Origin: Streptomyces albireticuli
Lineage (GTDB): Bacteria > Actinomycetota > Actinomycetes > Streptomycetales > Streptomycetaceae
Assembly (NCBI RefSeq): GCF_021228125.1
Contig: NZ_JAJQQS010000019.1
Location: 1-64,000 of the forward strand
Reading direction: 5' to 3'
Length of the DNA: 64,000 nt
This document shows positions 17,616 to 26,466 of this stretch, piece after piece (within the stretch, counting starts at the first letter, position 1; each line of letters starts with the position of its first letter). The notes beneath the pieces were generated by a model, which saw only the letters and a program-made list of their open reading frames with translations, did not search any database and was not told the origin of the DNA. Position numbers and translations under genes: made by a program.

Positions 17616-18767
17616 TCACCTCCGTACGGCGTCCCGGAACCCGTCCGCCAGCTTCGCCAGGTCGGAGGCGCCGCCCACGGAGCAGCGCAGCACGGGAAGT
17701 TCCGCGAGGTGCTCCAGGAAGGCGTCGATCGACGGGGGTTCGGCGCGGCGCCGGGTGGGGACGTCCAGCCAGTCCTCGCCGTAGAGGTTGTCGTCGAGGG
17801 AGAAGCAGTTCCTCCTGATCACCTCGGCGGCGTGGCCGGGCGACGAGGGTTCCAGGGCGTAGCCCGCCATGAGGTCGACCCTGGGCAGGAGCACCCCGGC
17901 GAGCGGGGCGTTCGGCACGACGCGTACGCCGAGGTACCGGTTGACCTCCTGGGAGCTCAGCTTGAGCTTGTCCTCGCCGTGGAAGCGGTCCCAGTCCGAT
18001 CCCGGGGGCGGGAAGCCCGCGCGTACGGACCAGCTCGCGAAGTCGGTGACGCCCATGACGTCGAGGGAGCCCTTGTTGACGGCGAGGGGCAGCGGGCAGG
18101 CCGTCACCCGGTAGCCCCGGTGACCCTCCGGCCGCCGGTCCAGGTGCATGCGGTCGTTGCCCATCCAGCCGGAGGAGGGCAGCAGCCGGGCCAGCGCGAC
18201 GGCCGTGGTGGACTTGCCCGCCCCCGAGTCGCCGATCACCAGGTAGGCGCCGCCGTCGTGGACGAACGCCGACGAGTGCAGGACCAGGGAGCCCTCGGCC
18301 TTGGCGATCCGGGTGGCCACGTCGCGGACGATCCGGGTCAGCCACCGGTCGCCCAGCACCGACCGGGGGCGTACGAGGGTGAGGCGCCGCCGGGTGCGTA
18401 TCAGCGCGGCCACCTCGTCGGAGTTCACGTCCCTCAGGGTGAAGACCGTCCAGGTGTCGCCGTCGAAGCGCGGCAGCCGGTAGTGCCGGGTGAGTTCGTA
18501 GGTACCCCGCTCGCCGGAGGCGGCCGCCTCGTCGAGCAGCTCCTGGATCCCGGCGGGACCGAGGGTCGTGTCGACCACGGTGAGGTCGGGCCCGGCCTCG
18601 TCGGCGGTCTCGGTCACGCCCAGCATCCCCGGTGGCCAGAAGGTCTCCGACACCAGGGCACCGGCCCCCGCGGAGGTGGTGACGATCCGCAGCGGCTGGT
18701 CGCGGACCAGCAGGTACCGGACGGTCGCCCCGGCGGGGTCGCCGCCGGCGAGTTCGTGCACGCGCAT
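17616..18767 (-). CDS. HPr-kinase-like P-loop protein 2
   Basis: The product has 383 residues. The canonical Walker A motif GDSGAGKS is at 179-186, preceded by LVLHSSAFVHDGGAYLVI. GWMGNDRMHL further on supplies the conserved Asp. Like the first HprK-like protein in this cluster it lacks the HprK N-domain and the two share only the kinase core. It is the last gene of the long minus-strand run and is 47 bases after the PHP phosphatase gene. Two unequal HprK-like kinases in one locus suggest two phosphorylation steps on the product or on different partners. Confidence 0.75.
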   Translation of the reverse strand: MRVHELAGGDPAGATVRYLLVRDQPLRIVTTSAGAGALVSETFWPPGMLGVTETADEAGPDLTVVDTTLGPAGIQELLDEAAASGERGTYELTRHYRLPRFDGDTWTVFTLRDVNSDEVAALIRTRRRLTLVRPRSVLGDRWLTRIVRDVATRIAKAEGSLVLHSSAFVHDGGAYLVIGDSGAGKSTTAVALARLLPSSGWMGNDRMHLDRRPEGHRGYRVTACPLPLAVNKGSLDVMGVTDFASWSVRAGFPPPGSDWDRFHGEDKLKLSSQEVNRYLGVRVVPNAPLAGVLLPRVDLMAGYALEPSSPGHAAEVIRRNCFSLDDNLYGEDWLDVPTRRRAEPPSIDAFLEHLAELPVLRCSVGGASDLAKLADGFRDAVRR

Positions 18768-18814
18768 GAGGGCTCCAGACTCCGGACGGCGTGGTCCGGT
18801 GTGCTCCGGTGGGG

Positions 18815-19624
18815 TCAGAACAGGGGGCAGGTCCGCGCGGTGCCGCGGCGGAAGACCGTCCAGGTGCGGAAGCCGATGTCACCGAGGACCTTGACCACTT
18901 CCGGGTACTGGTCGCAGACGCGTTCGGGCACGTGCGCGTCGGAGGCGAAGGTGATCGGGACCCGGAAGTGGTGGGCGCGTTCGAGAAGGTCCGACTCGGG
19001 GTACCAGCCGCCGCACATCTTCGTGCCGCCCGAGGTGTTGATCTCCATCACGGCGCCGGAGTCCCGGATCGCGCGCAGCATCTCGTCGGCCGCGGCCGGT
19101 GCGGGGACGGCCCCCAGCTTCGGGTGGTTGCCCTTCAGCGCGTCCACGTGCCCCATGACGTGGAAGAGCCGGGACCGGGCGCACTCGGCCACCGCCCGGA
19201 AGTAGCGCCCCTTGACGGCCGCGAGGTCGTCGTCCGCGACGGTCTCCCAGCGCCTGGCGTCGAAGATGTCCCGGCCCTCGAACATGTGGACCGACCCGAT
19301 GACGTAGTCCAGCGGATACCGGCTCAGGGCCTCGGTGTACGGGTCCATGCGGCCGCCGAAGAAGTCGGCCTCGGTGGAGACGAGGATCTCGATGCTGTGC
19401 GCGAACTCCTCCTTCAGCGCCAGGGCTTCGGCGATGTAGGAGGGGAACTCGGACTTCGGCATCGCTACCCGTGGCAGCGCGTGGTCCTCCTCGGCCGCGA
19501 ACATCGGCGTGTGGTCGGAGAGCCCCAGGACCTTGACGCCCTTGTCCAGGGCCGCCGTGACGTAGTCGCGCAGCGAGCCGGTGGCGTGCCCGCAGCGGCT
19601 GTGGTGCGTATGAAGATCGATCAT
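18815..19624 (-). CDS. PHP-domain phosphatase (histidinol-phosphatase-like)
   Basis: The product has 269 residues. MIDLHTHHSRCGH is the first metal-binding H-x-H of PHP phosphoesterases; GLSDHT, EADFFG, IGSVH, MGHVD and ASDAHVP supply the remaining ligands in order. Similar to HisJ/HisK histidinol phosphatases, but histidine genes are absent nearby and the upstream neighbour is only four bases away from its start, so dephosphorylation of a cluster intermediate such as a cyclitol phosphate is more likely. Confidence 0.82.
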   Translation of the reverse strand: MIDLHTHHSRCGHATGSLRDYVTAALDKGVKVLGLSDHTPMFAAEEDHALPRVAMPKSEFPSYIAEALALKEEFAHSIEILVSTEADFFGGRMDPYTEALSRYPLDYVIGSVHMFEGRDIFDARRWETVADDDLAAVKGRYFRAVAECARSRLFHVMGHVDALKGNHPKLGAVPAPAAADEMLRAIRDSGAVMEINTSGGTKMCGGWYPESDLLERAHHFRVPITFASDAHVPERVCDQYPEVVKVLGDIGFRTWTVFRRGTARTCPLF

Positions 19625-19628
19625 GATG

Positions 19629-20405
19629 TCATACCGCCAGGTACCCTCCGTCGACCGGCAGGTCGGCGCCGGTGATGAAGCTCGCCTCGGACGAGAGCAG
19701 GAACGCGATCGGCGCCGCGACCTCGGCCGGGTCCGCGAACCGCCCGAGCAGGAACTTGCCGCCGTGTTCCGGGGCGGCCTCGGCCGCCGCCCGGTCGAGC
19801 CCGAGCACCTCGCGGTGGTACCGCTCGTTGCCCGCGTTCCACACCGTCCCGGGACTCACCGAGTTGACCCGGATGCCCCGAGGAGCCAGCTCCTCGGCGG
19901 CGCACCGGGTGAAGCCCAGCACGGCGGCCTTGCTGGTGTTGTACGTCAGGTAGCCGCTCTGGGCGATGTGCGCCGAGATGGAGGCCATGTTCACGATCGC
20001 GGCGCCGGCGGCGCGCTCCGGGAGCCCGGCGGTGAACTCCCGGACGACCAGGGAGAGGCCGACGAGGGTGGGGTCCAGGGCGGCGTGCCATTCCTCGGGG
20101 GTCGCCTCCAGGCCCTTGAAGACGAAGCCCGCGGCGAGGTTGACCAGCAGCGTCGGCCTCGGCCAGCCGTCCGGGAGGCCCGCGAAGGCCGCCGCCACCG
20201 CCGCGCCGTCCGTCACGTCGCCCACGGCCAGCCGCGCCTCGTGGCCCCGCGCCCGCCAGGCGTCCACCGCGGCCCGCCCGTGCTCGGCGCTCTTGTCGTA
20301 GACCAGGACGCGGCAGCCCTCGGCGCACAGCCGTTCGGCGACCGCGGCGCCGATCCCCTGGGCGCCGCCGGTGACCACCGCCGTGCGCCCGGCGAGTCCG
20401 TTCAC
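19629..20405 (-). CDS. Classical SDR dehydrogenase
   Basis: The product has 258 residues. It has TGGAQGIG (about 13-20) for cofactor binding, the MASIS Ser, YNTSK (Tyr and Lys of the active site), and FITGADLPVDGGYLA at the C-terminus, as in sugar or polyol dehydrogenases of the FabG group. The stop overlaps the region just before the PHP gene, and its start overlaps the NDP-kinase-like gene by four bases, so it is co-translated. In a pathway with MIPS and a transaminase it would oxidise a cyclitol hydroxyl to the ketone needed for amination (inference). Confidence 0.85.
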   Translation of the reverse strand: MNGLAGRTAVVTGGAQGIGAAVAERLCAEGCRVLVYDKSAEHGRAAVDAWRARGHEARLAVGDVTDGAAVAAAFAGLPDGWPRPTLLVNLAAGFVFKGLEATPEEWHAALDPTLVGLSLVVREFTAGLPERAAGAAIVNMASISAHIAQSGYLTYNTSKAAVLGFTRCAAEELAPRGIRVNSVSPGTVWNAGNERYHREVLGLDRAAAEAAPEHGGKFLLGRFADPAEVAAPIAFLLSSEASFITGADLPVDGGYLAV

Positions 20406-21406
20406 GTCCCCAGCCCCTTTCCGGTGGCGGCCCAGCGCAGCACGCGGTCGAGGGCCGCGGCACGGGGCAGGTTCTCGGTCGCGCCGTGCGGGGACACCGT
20501 CTCCCCGGAGTCCTCGGCGAGGTTGTGGTCGGCGGCCAGCGCCGCCACCTCCGCCGGGGACACCCCGCGGTCGGCCAGTGACCGGCCGAAGGCGGTGCCG
20601 CCCACGTCCTCACCGTCGGCGGCGGTGAAGTACCGCCAGGCCTGGAACATCCCCTCCAGGTGCCCCGCCGACAGGTGGACGGCGTTGCGGCCCTCGGAGA
20701 GGGCGGTCCCGTGCTCGCGGGCCAGGGCGCCCAGGGCGCCGCGCAGCGACTCCCGGGGTGCGCCGACGGGGTCGAGCGGCCCCAGGAGCCCGCCGCGCAG
20801 CTCGTCGATCTCGCGGAGGCTGTGGCATTCCAGGAGGCCCACCAGGGTGCCGGGGGCGGCGTATCCCGCGGCCAGGGAGGGCAGGAACCCGTTGAGGACC
20901 GTGGCCGGGCGCCCGTTCAGCTCGGTCACCGAGGCGTACGAGCCGGAGCCCAGCTTGCGGATGCCCGCCGTCCGGCAGCGCTCGTCCAGGGCGGCCGGGG
21001 ACAGGCCCGCCTCGCGGGTCATCGCCTCGTACGCGCCGACCGCGCCGCCGGTGCCGGACGTGGCCAGGAGCGCCCCGAGTTCCTCGCGGGCGCCGGAGCA
21101 CAGTGCCCGGGAGCCGTCCGCGGCGACCCGGTGCAGGCGCGGGTAGTGCAGGAGCAGGTACCCGCGCCCGGCGAAGTCCGCGGCCGGCACCACGGCACCG
21201 CGCAGGACGTCCACCTCCCCCCGGCCCAGCACCCGGACCGCCTCCGCCAGGGCGTCGGCCGCGTGGTCGGCGGTCATGACCTCGGGCTTGACCAGCACCA
21301 CGACGTGGCTGCCGGCCCGGGGCGCCGGCGCGGGACCGGTGTCCGCGCGCAGGCCCGTGGCGCGCGCCCGGGCGACGAGGGCCCGTGCCCCGTCCTCGGT
21401 CACCAC
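20402..21406 (-). CDS. Expanded nucleoside-diphosphate-kinase-like protein
   Basis: The product has 334 residues, more than twice the length of an ordinary NDP kinase. VVVLVKPEVM near 36-44 resembles the first strand and Lys of NDP kinase, and EGRNAVHLSAGH puts His244 where NDP kinases have the phosphorylated His (RN-x-x-H-G-S-D-S). Between lie about 200 residues with no match I can name, though LGSGSYASVTELNG may be an insertion domain. It could transfer phosphate between nucleotides or onto a cluster intermediate. Its start overlaps the end of the MAT gene, so the two are co-translated, suggesting linked nucleotide chemistry. Confidence 0.6.
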   Translation of the reverse strand: MVTEDGARALVARARATGLRADTGPAPAPRAGSHVVVLVKPEVMTADHAADALAEAVRVLGRGEVDVLRGAVVPAADFAGRGYLLLHYPRLHRVAADGSRALCSGAREELGALLATSGTGGAVGAYEAMTREAGLSPAALDERCRTAGIRKLGSGSYASVTELNGRPATVLNGFLPSLAAGYAAPGTLVGLLECHSLREIDELRGGLLGPLDPVGAPRESLRGALGALAREHGTALSEGRNAVHLSAGHLEGMFQAWRYFTAADGEDVGGTAFGRSLADRGVSPAEVAALAADHNLAEDSGETVSPHGATENLPRAAALDRVLRWAATGKGLGT

Positions 21407-22590
21407 AGGGTGATCCCCCGCTCGATCAGCTCGACCGTCAGCTCACCGGAGCCCGCGACCGTGGCCTCCACCAGGGCTTTCAGGTCGGGCTCGGCCGCGT
21501 CGGGGGTCGTCACCACGACCTCGTCCGGGCGCTCCAGCGGCGCCTCCTTGGAGGTGAAGATGTGCACCTGCGCCGGTCCGCCGAACCGCTCGTGCACCTG
21601 CCGGGCGAGCCGCGTGGCCATGACGTTGTAGATCTTGCCGGTGTGGTCCAGCGGGTTCTTGCCCGCGGGCGCCTCGATGCTCATCGGGCGCATGGGCGTG
21701 ATGAGTCCGTTGACGCGGTTGCCACGGCCGACGACGCCCACGTCACCGGTGTCCGCGACGGAGCCGAGGGCGGTGAGGTAGGGGCGCCCGTTGCGGTCGG
21801 TGGCGTTCATCAGCATGCGGAAGTCCCGGATGCCGAACGAGCCGACGAGCTCCTCCAGCTCCTTCCGGACCACCGCCTTGCGGGCCAGGTAGTGGTCCAT
21901 CGACTCGATGTGGCCCGCGAGGAAGGGCATGTTGACGACCAGGCTGAAGGCGTCACGCCGCCTGCTGCCGAACACCTTGACGTCCCAGCCGGTGTCCGTG
22001 TGCCGCCGTTTGAAGGCGGGACCGTTGATGTGGCGCTCCAGGCCCAGCACCGCGTTCTCCAGACGGGACAGCGGGGCGTAGCCGTGCAGCAGGTTGGTGT
22101 CGTTGGAGACGAGCCCGCCGGACCGCAGCGGGACGAGGTCCTTCGGGGCGGCGGGCTGGTACCTGGACCGGCCGCGGCCCGAGCCCTGGTGGTCCACCAC
22201 GCCCAGTTCGACGACCAGGTGGCGGGCGGCGTCGAATCCGGTGGTGACCTCCGCCAGCACGCCCGCGGCGGCGTGGAACATCAGGTCCCGCACCGGGATC
22301 TCCGTGGCGCCGACCCGGAAGGCCGCCTTGCCGAAGACCCTCACCCGGTACGGGGAGGTGAGCTCGCCCCGCCCGTACCCGGTGTCCGCCCCGCCGCCGT
22401 ACAGCGTCACCTTGTCGAACCAGTGGTGGGCGACACCACCGAACTCTTTCAGGCAGTGGAGGGAGTAGTAGCGGGACATGCGCTCCGCCATGGCGTCGCA
22501 CATGGTGTCCGGGTGACCGACCCCCTTGCGCTCGACCAGCTCGTAGGGCAGGTCCTCGACCGAGGGGGCGTCCCGTTGTATCGACAGCAT
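21400..22590 (-). CDS. Archaeal-type methionine adenosyltransferase (S-adenosylmethionine synthetase)
   Basis: I read 396 residues from ATG 22590, with GGAGAG upstream. LVERKGVGHPDTMCDAMAER (18-37) and VSNDTNLLHGYAPLS, PAGKNPLDHTGKIYNV and the overall length match the AdoMet_Synthase family PF01941 of archaea, not the MetK family of bacteria. Such enzymes join ATP and methionine to give SAM plus triphosphate. Every Streptomyces has a housekeeping MetK, so this copy is probably dedicated to the cluster, which has one methyltransferase (32325-33347). It may instead accept another thioether or nucleotide analogue. It overlaps the NDP-kinase-like gene by seven bases. Confidence 0.82.
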   Translation of the reverse strand: MLSIQRDAPSVEDLPYELVERKGVGHPDTMCDAMAERMSRYYSLHCLKEFGGVAHHWFDKVTLYGGGADTGYGRGELTSPYRVRVFGKAAFRVGATEIPVRDLMFHAAAGVLAEVTTGFDAARHLVVELGVVDHQGSGRGRSRYQPAAPKDLVPLRSGGLVSNDTNLLHGYAPLSRLENAVLGLERHINGPAFKRRHTDTGWDVKVFGSRRRDAFSLVVNMPFLAGHIESMDHYLARKAVVRKELEELVGSFGIRDFRMLMNATDRNGRPYLTALGSVADTGDVGVVGRGNRVNGLITPMRPMSIEAPAGKNPLDHTGKIYNVMATRLARQVHERFGGPAQVHIFTSKEAPLERPDEVVVTTPDAAEPDLKALVEATVAGSGELTVELIERGITLW

Positions 22591-22663
22591 CGGCCGTCTC
22601 TCCGTTCGGTGGGCGAGGTGCGGTGGGCGGCGCTCGACGGGTGGAGTCCGGTGGGCGGCGGGG

Positions 22664-23731
22664 TCAGGAGGCGAAGCCCAGGAACGCGGCCCGCGCCTCG
22701 GATTCGGGCAGGCCGCGCGGCGGGCTCTTGAAGAGCAGCGGGGACGGGGCGTCCACCTTGCCGGACAGGCCGCGGTCGGCGGCCGTCTTCGCGGCCCGTA
22801 CGGCGTTGGCGATGACACCGGCCGCGTTCGGGCTGTCCTCCACGGTGAGTTTGATGTCGATCCGCACCTCGGAACCCAGCACGGACTTCGCCCTGACGTT
22901 GGCGAAGCACACCTTGCTGTCACCGAGGTGCCCGATGAAGCCGGTGGGACCGGCCACCCCGTCGACGTCGGTCATGCCCGCCGCCCGCAGCGCGTTGGCC
23001 TTCGAGGTGAACTTGGAGGCCGAGCGGCCGGCGTCCGCCAGGTTCAGGAAGTCCGTGTTGCCGCCCACGTTGAGCTGGTAAGTGCTCGTCAGCTCCAGGC
23101 CGCGGCTGAGCATCAGCTCGATGAGGGCGGTGTGCAGGCAGGTGGCTCCGAGGTGGCTGCGCAGGTCGTCACCGAGGAGGACGACCCCCGCGTCCGCGAA
23201 CCTGCGGCTGACGTCCTCGTCCCGGGCCAGTTCCTCGGGTGTGCAGTTCACGACGGCCGCGCCGGCGGCGAGGGCGGCGTCCGCGAACATGCGGACGGCC
23301 CGGGAGGCACCCGTGGGCAGGGCGATGACCAGGACGTCCACGTCGTGCTCGACGAGGGCCTTGGCCACGTCCTCCGGGGTGGCGTCGCGCGCGGCGGTGG
23401 CGGCCTGCACGACCGAGCCGAGCGGCCCGGTGAGACCGTCGAGGACGGGCGCCGGCAGGACCGGGGCGTTCCGGTCGCCGCCCAGCTCGGTGAAGGCCGT
23501 CGCGGCGATGGCGGGCGCCGTGAACGCCTCGGCCAGGGGCCGCCCGACCTTCGCCGCGTCCACGTCGAACGCCGCCACGACCCGTACGTCCGCGAGCCGG
23601 TAGCCACCCACCGTGTGGCACATCAGGCCCGGAAGCCGGGTGTCGGGGTCCGCCTGGGCCAGGGCGGCGAACTGGGTGAAGCTCCACGCGCAGTTCCCCG
23701 CGCCGGCGAGCGCGACACGTATCGCTGTCAT
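22664..23731 (-). CDS. myo-Inositol-1-phosphate synthase (MIPS) family enzyme
   Basis: I read 355 residues from ATG 23731, with AAGGAG nine bases upstream. It is collinear with the short actinobacterial MIPS: VALAGAGNCAWS (NAD-binding), PGLMCHTVGGYRL, VAAFDVDAAKVGRPL, GDDLRSHLGATCLH, LNVGGNTDFLNL and DSPNAAGVIANAVRAAK. MIPS turns glucose 6-phosphate into inositol 3-phosphate (1L-numbering) through an NAD oxidation-aldol-reduction cycle. Homologues in antibiotic clusters feed aminocyclitols and, in carbocyclic nucleosides, five-membered cyclitols. This one sits mid-operon between an epimerase and the MAT gene, so it probably makes the carbocyclic core. Confidence 0.88.
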   Translation of the reverse strand: MTAIRVALAGAGNCAWSFTQFAALAQADPDTRLPGLMCHTVGGYRLADVRVVAAFDVDAAKVGRPLAEAFTAPAIAATAFTELGGDRNAPVLPAPVLDGLTGPLGSVVQAATAARDATPEDVAKALVEHDVDVLVIALPTGASRAVRMFADAALAAGAAVVNCTPEELARDEDVSRRFADAGVVLLGDDLRSHLGATCLHTALIELMLSRGLELTSTYQLNVGGNTDFLNLADAGRSASKFTSKANALRAAGMTDVDGVAGPTGFIGHLGDSKVCFANVRAKSVLGSEVRIDIKLTVEDSPNAAGVIANAVRAAKTAADRGLSGKVDAPSPLLFKSPPRGLPESEARAAFLGFAS

Positions 23732-23789
23732 GACAGATGGCTCCTTCTTCTCGGCGGACACCCACTACTCGGGGAGCACGCGCGGCACC

Positions 23790-24806
23790 TCAGGGCTTCC
23801 ACGGCCGGGGCACCCGGCGGGCGAGGTTCTCGTGGGTCCCGGCCCAGCGGCGGATCGAGCGGAACAGCAACTGCGCGGTGTCCGCCACCCGGTCGGTGAC
23901 GTCGAACGGCTCCGTCACCGACAGATAGCCCTGGTACGCGCGGAACGCGGTGACCCGGAGGAGCTGCGCCCGGTCCAGGTGTTCCTCGGCGAACGGCAGG
24001 TAGAAGCGGTTCCACTGCCGGGGCGTCACATAGGGGAGGCGGTCCAGCGGGGGCACACCGTGCTCGGCGCGCCAGGAGTTGAGGGCGCGCAGGATGGTGT
24101 CGAACGCCTCGTCCACCCGCTGGGCCCGGTCACCGCGCCCCAGGACCGTCAGCCTCCGGCCGGCCGGCGGTCCGGCGGCGATCAGCCGTGTCACATGGCC
24201 GGCCACGTCGTCGGTGCTGACCATGTCCAGCAGCGCCTTCTGCTCCGCGACCAGGGCGGGGACGGCGCCGGAGCACAGTGAGGAGGGCAGCCAGAAGAAA
24301 CCGCTGTAGCGGTCCAGCGCGCCGTCCGCCCTGGCCCCCATCACGATGGGGAAGCGGACGATGTCGGCGCTGTCCCGCTCGGCGTGCACCAGGCGCTCGG
24401 CCGCGGCCTTGGACCACTCGTAGGAGTTGCGGTACGCGTCCGGGGAGTGCGAGGTGATGTCCCCCTTGAGACCCGTGACATAGGAGGAGGACAGGTGGAC
24501 CAGATGGGTTCCGGGGCCGGCCAGGGACAGCACGGCGCGCAGCGGGGCGACGTTCGCCTCCTCGGCCTCCTCGTCGGGCAGGTTCCAGCGGGTGTCGGCC
24601 GCACAGTGGATCACCGCGTCCCACCGGCCGCGCAGCCCGGGCGGCGGCTCCTCCCGACCGGCCCGCCAGGCGTACTGCCGCGGCCCGTCCCCACCGCGCC
24701 GGCTCGCGCCGTACACCCGGTGGCCCGCGGCGTCGAGCGCGCGCCCGACGGCGCTGCCCACGGCGCCGGTGGCGCCGGTCACGAGGATGCGGGCCGGCGC
24801 CGTCAC
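23790..24806 (-). CDS. NAD-dependent epimerase/dehydratase (extended SDR)
   Basis: I read 338 residues from the GTG at 24806, overlapping the stop of the upstream gene by four bases. ILVTGATGAVGSAVG opens the Rossmann fold, HLSSSYVTG and YEWSKAAAERL give the Ser and Y-x3-K of the active site. The C-terminal half diverges from nucleotide-sugar epimerases and carries LDMVSTDDVAGHV, a substrate-domain motif of the family. It would oxidise or epimerise a sugar, cyclitol or polyketide-type hydroxyl; substrate unknown. Confidence 0.82.
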   Translation of the reverse strand: MTAPARILVTGATGAVGSAVGRALDAAGHRVYGASRRGGDGPRQYAWRAGREEPPPGLRGRWDAVIHCAADTRWNLPDEEAEEANVAPLRAVLSLAGPGTHLVHLSSSYVTGLKGDITSHSPDAYRNSYEWSKAAAERLVHAERDSADIVRFPIVMGARADGALDRYSGFFWLPSSLCSGAVPALVAEQKALLDMVSTDDVAGHVTRLIAAGPPAGRRLTVLGRGDRAQRVDEAFDTILRALNSWRAEHGVPPLDRLPYVTPRQWNRFYLPFAEEHLDRAQLLRVTAFRAYQGYLSVTEPFDVTDRVADTAQLLFRSIRRWAGTHENLARRVPRPWKP

Positions 24807-25249
24807 GGGACCGCCGTGATCCGCCGCTCGATGGCGCTGAGCATGTGCTCGGAGTTCTCTCGCAGCGCCTTGGTCGCCACGGGGTTGAGCATGTCGGCCA
24901 GGAGCGGGATGCCGATCTCGAAGTCGACCGAGAAGACGACCACCGAGGTGCCGTCCCCGCGGTCCTCGACCCGCCAGTACCCCCTGAACTCGTCGAGGTC
25001 GCCGGAGACCTGAGTGAAGGTCATGACACGCCTGTCCTCGTCGAGTTCGTCCTCCTCCACCCATTCCAGAACGGACCCCTTGAGCAGCACCGACCACTCG
25101 CTGGTGCGGGTGCCGGACTCCGTCTCCCCGAGCACGGTCACCGACTCGACGTTCTCCATGTACGCGGCGTAGTCCTCCAGCCGGGTGACGGCCGCCCAGG
25201 CGTCGGCCACCGGGGCCTTGATCGGCAGTTTGACCTCGACATGGGGCAT
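24803..25249 (-). CDS. SRPBCC (START-like/cyclase) protein
   Basis: The product has 148 residues from ATG 25249 (MPHVEVKLPIKAP); in-frame codons upstream to 25267 lack a ribosome binding site, while GGAG stands about ten bases before this ATG. The order of strands and the helix at ALRENSEHMLSAIERR fit the polyketide-cyclase/dehydrase SRPBCC fold, which forms a deep ligand pocket. Partners around it act on small molecules, so it may guide a ring closure, dehydration or carry the intermediate. No catalytic residue can be singled out. Confidence 0.78.
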   Translation of the reverse strand: MPHVEVKLPIKAPVADAWAAVTRLEDYAAYMENVESVTVLGETESGTRTSEWSVLLKGSVLEWVEEDELDEDRRVMTFTQVSGDLDEFRGYWRVEDRGDGTSVVVFSVDFEIGIPLLADMLNPVATKALRENSEHMLSAIERRITAVP

Positions 25250-25296
25250 GGCTGTGTGTCTCCTCAAAGCGCTCGGTGGGCCCGGGCGGCTGCGGC

Positions 25297-26466
25297 TCAG
25301 CCGGCCGGGTCGAAGCTGATCTCACGCCCCGTGCAGAAGGCGCCGACCGCCTCGTCGCAGGTCAGGAGCGACGGCGGATGGTGGTGGACGGCGAGTGAGT
25401 CGACCAGGAGGTGCGCGGCCCGCTGCCCGCGCCCGTAGAGGCGGCTGCCGATGACCGGGGTGACGGCGCCCAGCACCCGGTCGCGGGTGTCGCTGAGCGA
25501 GGCGCGCAGCCCCACCGCCGCCGCCAGCGCCGCCCGCCCGGCGATCGCGCCCGACGTGACGTCCGCGGCGAGCTGACGGCAGGCGCCGCCGAGCGTCAGC
25601 AGTTCCCGGGTGGCGCGGCCGAGCAGGGCGGTCCGCGGCCCGTACGCGCCCGCCCCGGTCACCTGACGGTACGCCTCGTCCAGCAGCGCGCCGAGGACGC
25701 CGTGGTAAGTGGCGCTCAGCAGCACCGCGAACCACACCATGCCGGAGACGACGTTGTCGTCGATGACGTCCGCGGGCCCGCGATGGAAGACGAGCCGGTC
25801 GTCCAGCTCCACGTCGCGCAGCACCAGCCGGGCGGTGTCGGAACCGGTCATGCCGAGCGAGGGCCATTCGCCCTCGACGGTGAGACCCGGGGACGACCGG
25901 GGGCACAGGGCGAGGATCGTCTCGTCCGTCCCGGCGACGCGGGCCGTCAGGCACACCAGGGTGGCCGTCGTGGCGAGCGAGCAGGGGTACTTCGTCCCCG
26001 TGACCCGGTATCCCTTGGTGGTCGGTACGGCCTCGGAGCGGCTGCTCATGAAGTTGGGGCTGCCGCCCGGCTCGGCGAACGCGGACGCGACCAGGGCGCC
26101 GGTGCGGGCGATGCCTTCGAGCAGCATCCAGCTGGTGTCCCGGTGCCGCTGCCAGTAGTCGGCCATCAGCCCCACGGTGAAGGCGTGCATGTTCAGGGCG
26201 ACGGCGGCGGACGGGTCGGCCGTGCCCAACGCGCGCTGTGCGGCGGCCACTTCGGCGAGGCTCGCGCCCGCGCCGCCGAACTCCTCGGGGACCGGCAGCG
26301 CCGCGTAGCCGCCGGCGGCGAGCTCGCGGACGCGCTCGGCGCCGGTGGTGCCCTCGCGGGCGGGCGCGGGCCTCCAGGCCGTGCTCCAGCCGGCGTCGAG
26401 CAGCACCCGGTGCGGGGCCTCGTCGTCGCCGGGGTGCCGGGCTCCGTCCATGGCGGCCGTGGTCAT
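25297..26466 (-). CDS. Acyl-CoA-dehydrogenase-fold flavoprotein
   Basis: I read 389 residues from ATG 26466, with GGAAGGGAG upstream. YAALPVPEEFGGAGASLAEV is the N-terminal helical domain of the family, ASAFAEPGGSP with GYRVTGTKYPCS the flavin-contacting middle domain, and the rest is the C-terminal four-helix bundle. The usual catalytic Glu is not obvious. Members in biosynthetic clusters include desaturases, amine oxidases and flavin monooxygenases (DszC/HsaA type). An oxidation of a non-CoA intermediate is therefore as likely as true acyl-CoA dehydrogenation. Confidence 0.8.
   Translation of the reverse strand: MTTAAMDGARHPGDDEAPHRVLLDAGWSTAWRPAPAREGTTGAERVRELAAGGYAALPVPEEFGGAGASLAEVAAAQRALGTADPSAAVALNMHAFTVGLMADYWQRHRDTSWMLLEGIARTGALVASAFAEPGGSPNFMSSRSEAVPTTKGYRVTGTKYPCSLATTATLVCLTARVAGTDETILALCPRSSPGLTVEGEWPSLGMTGSDTARLVLRDVELDDRLVFHRGPADVIDDNVVSGMVWFAVLLSATYHGVLGALLDEAYRQVTGAGAYGPRTALLGRATRELLTLGGACRQLAADVTSGAIAGRAALAAAVGLRASLSDTRDRVLGAVTPVIGSRLYGRGQRAAHLLVDSLAVHHHPPSLLTCDEAVGAFCTGREISFDPAG

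Noticed and set aside
23790..25325. 511-residue single protein joining the epimerase with upstream sequence
   Set aside because: The region before 24806 is in the wrong frame for the SRPBCC gene that clearly occupies it; the GTG at 24806 in a four-base overlap is the natural start.
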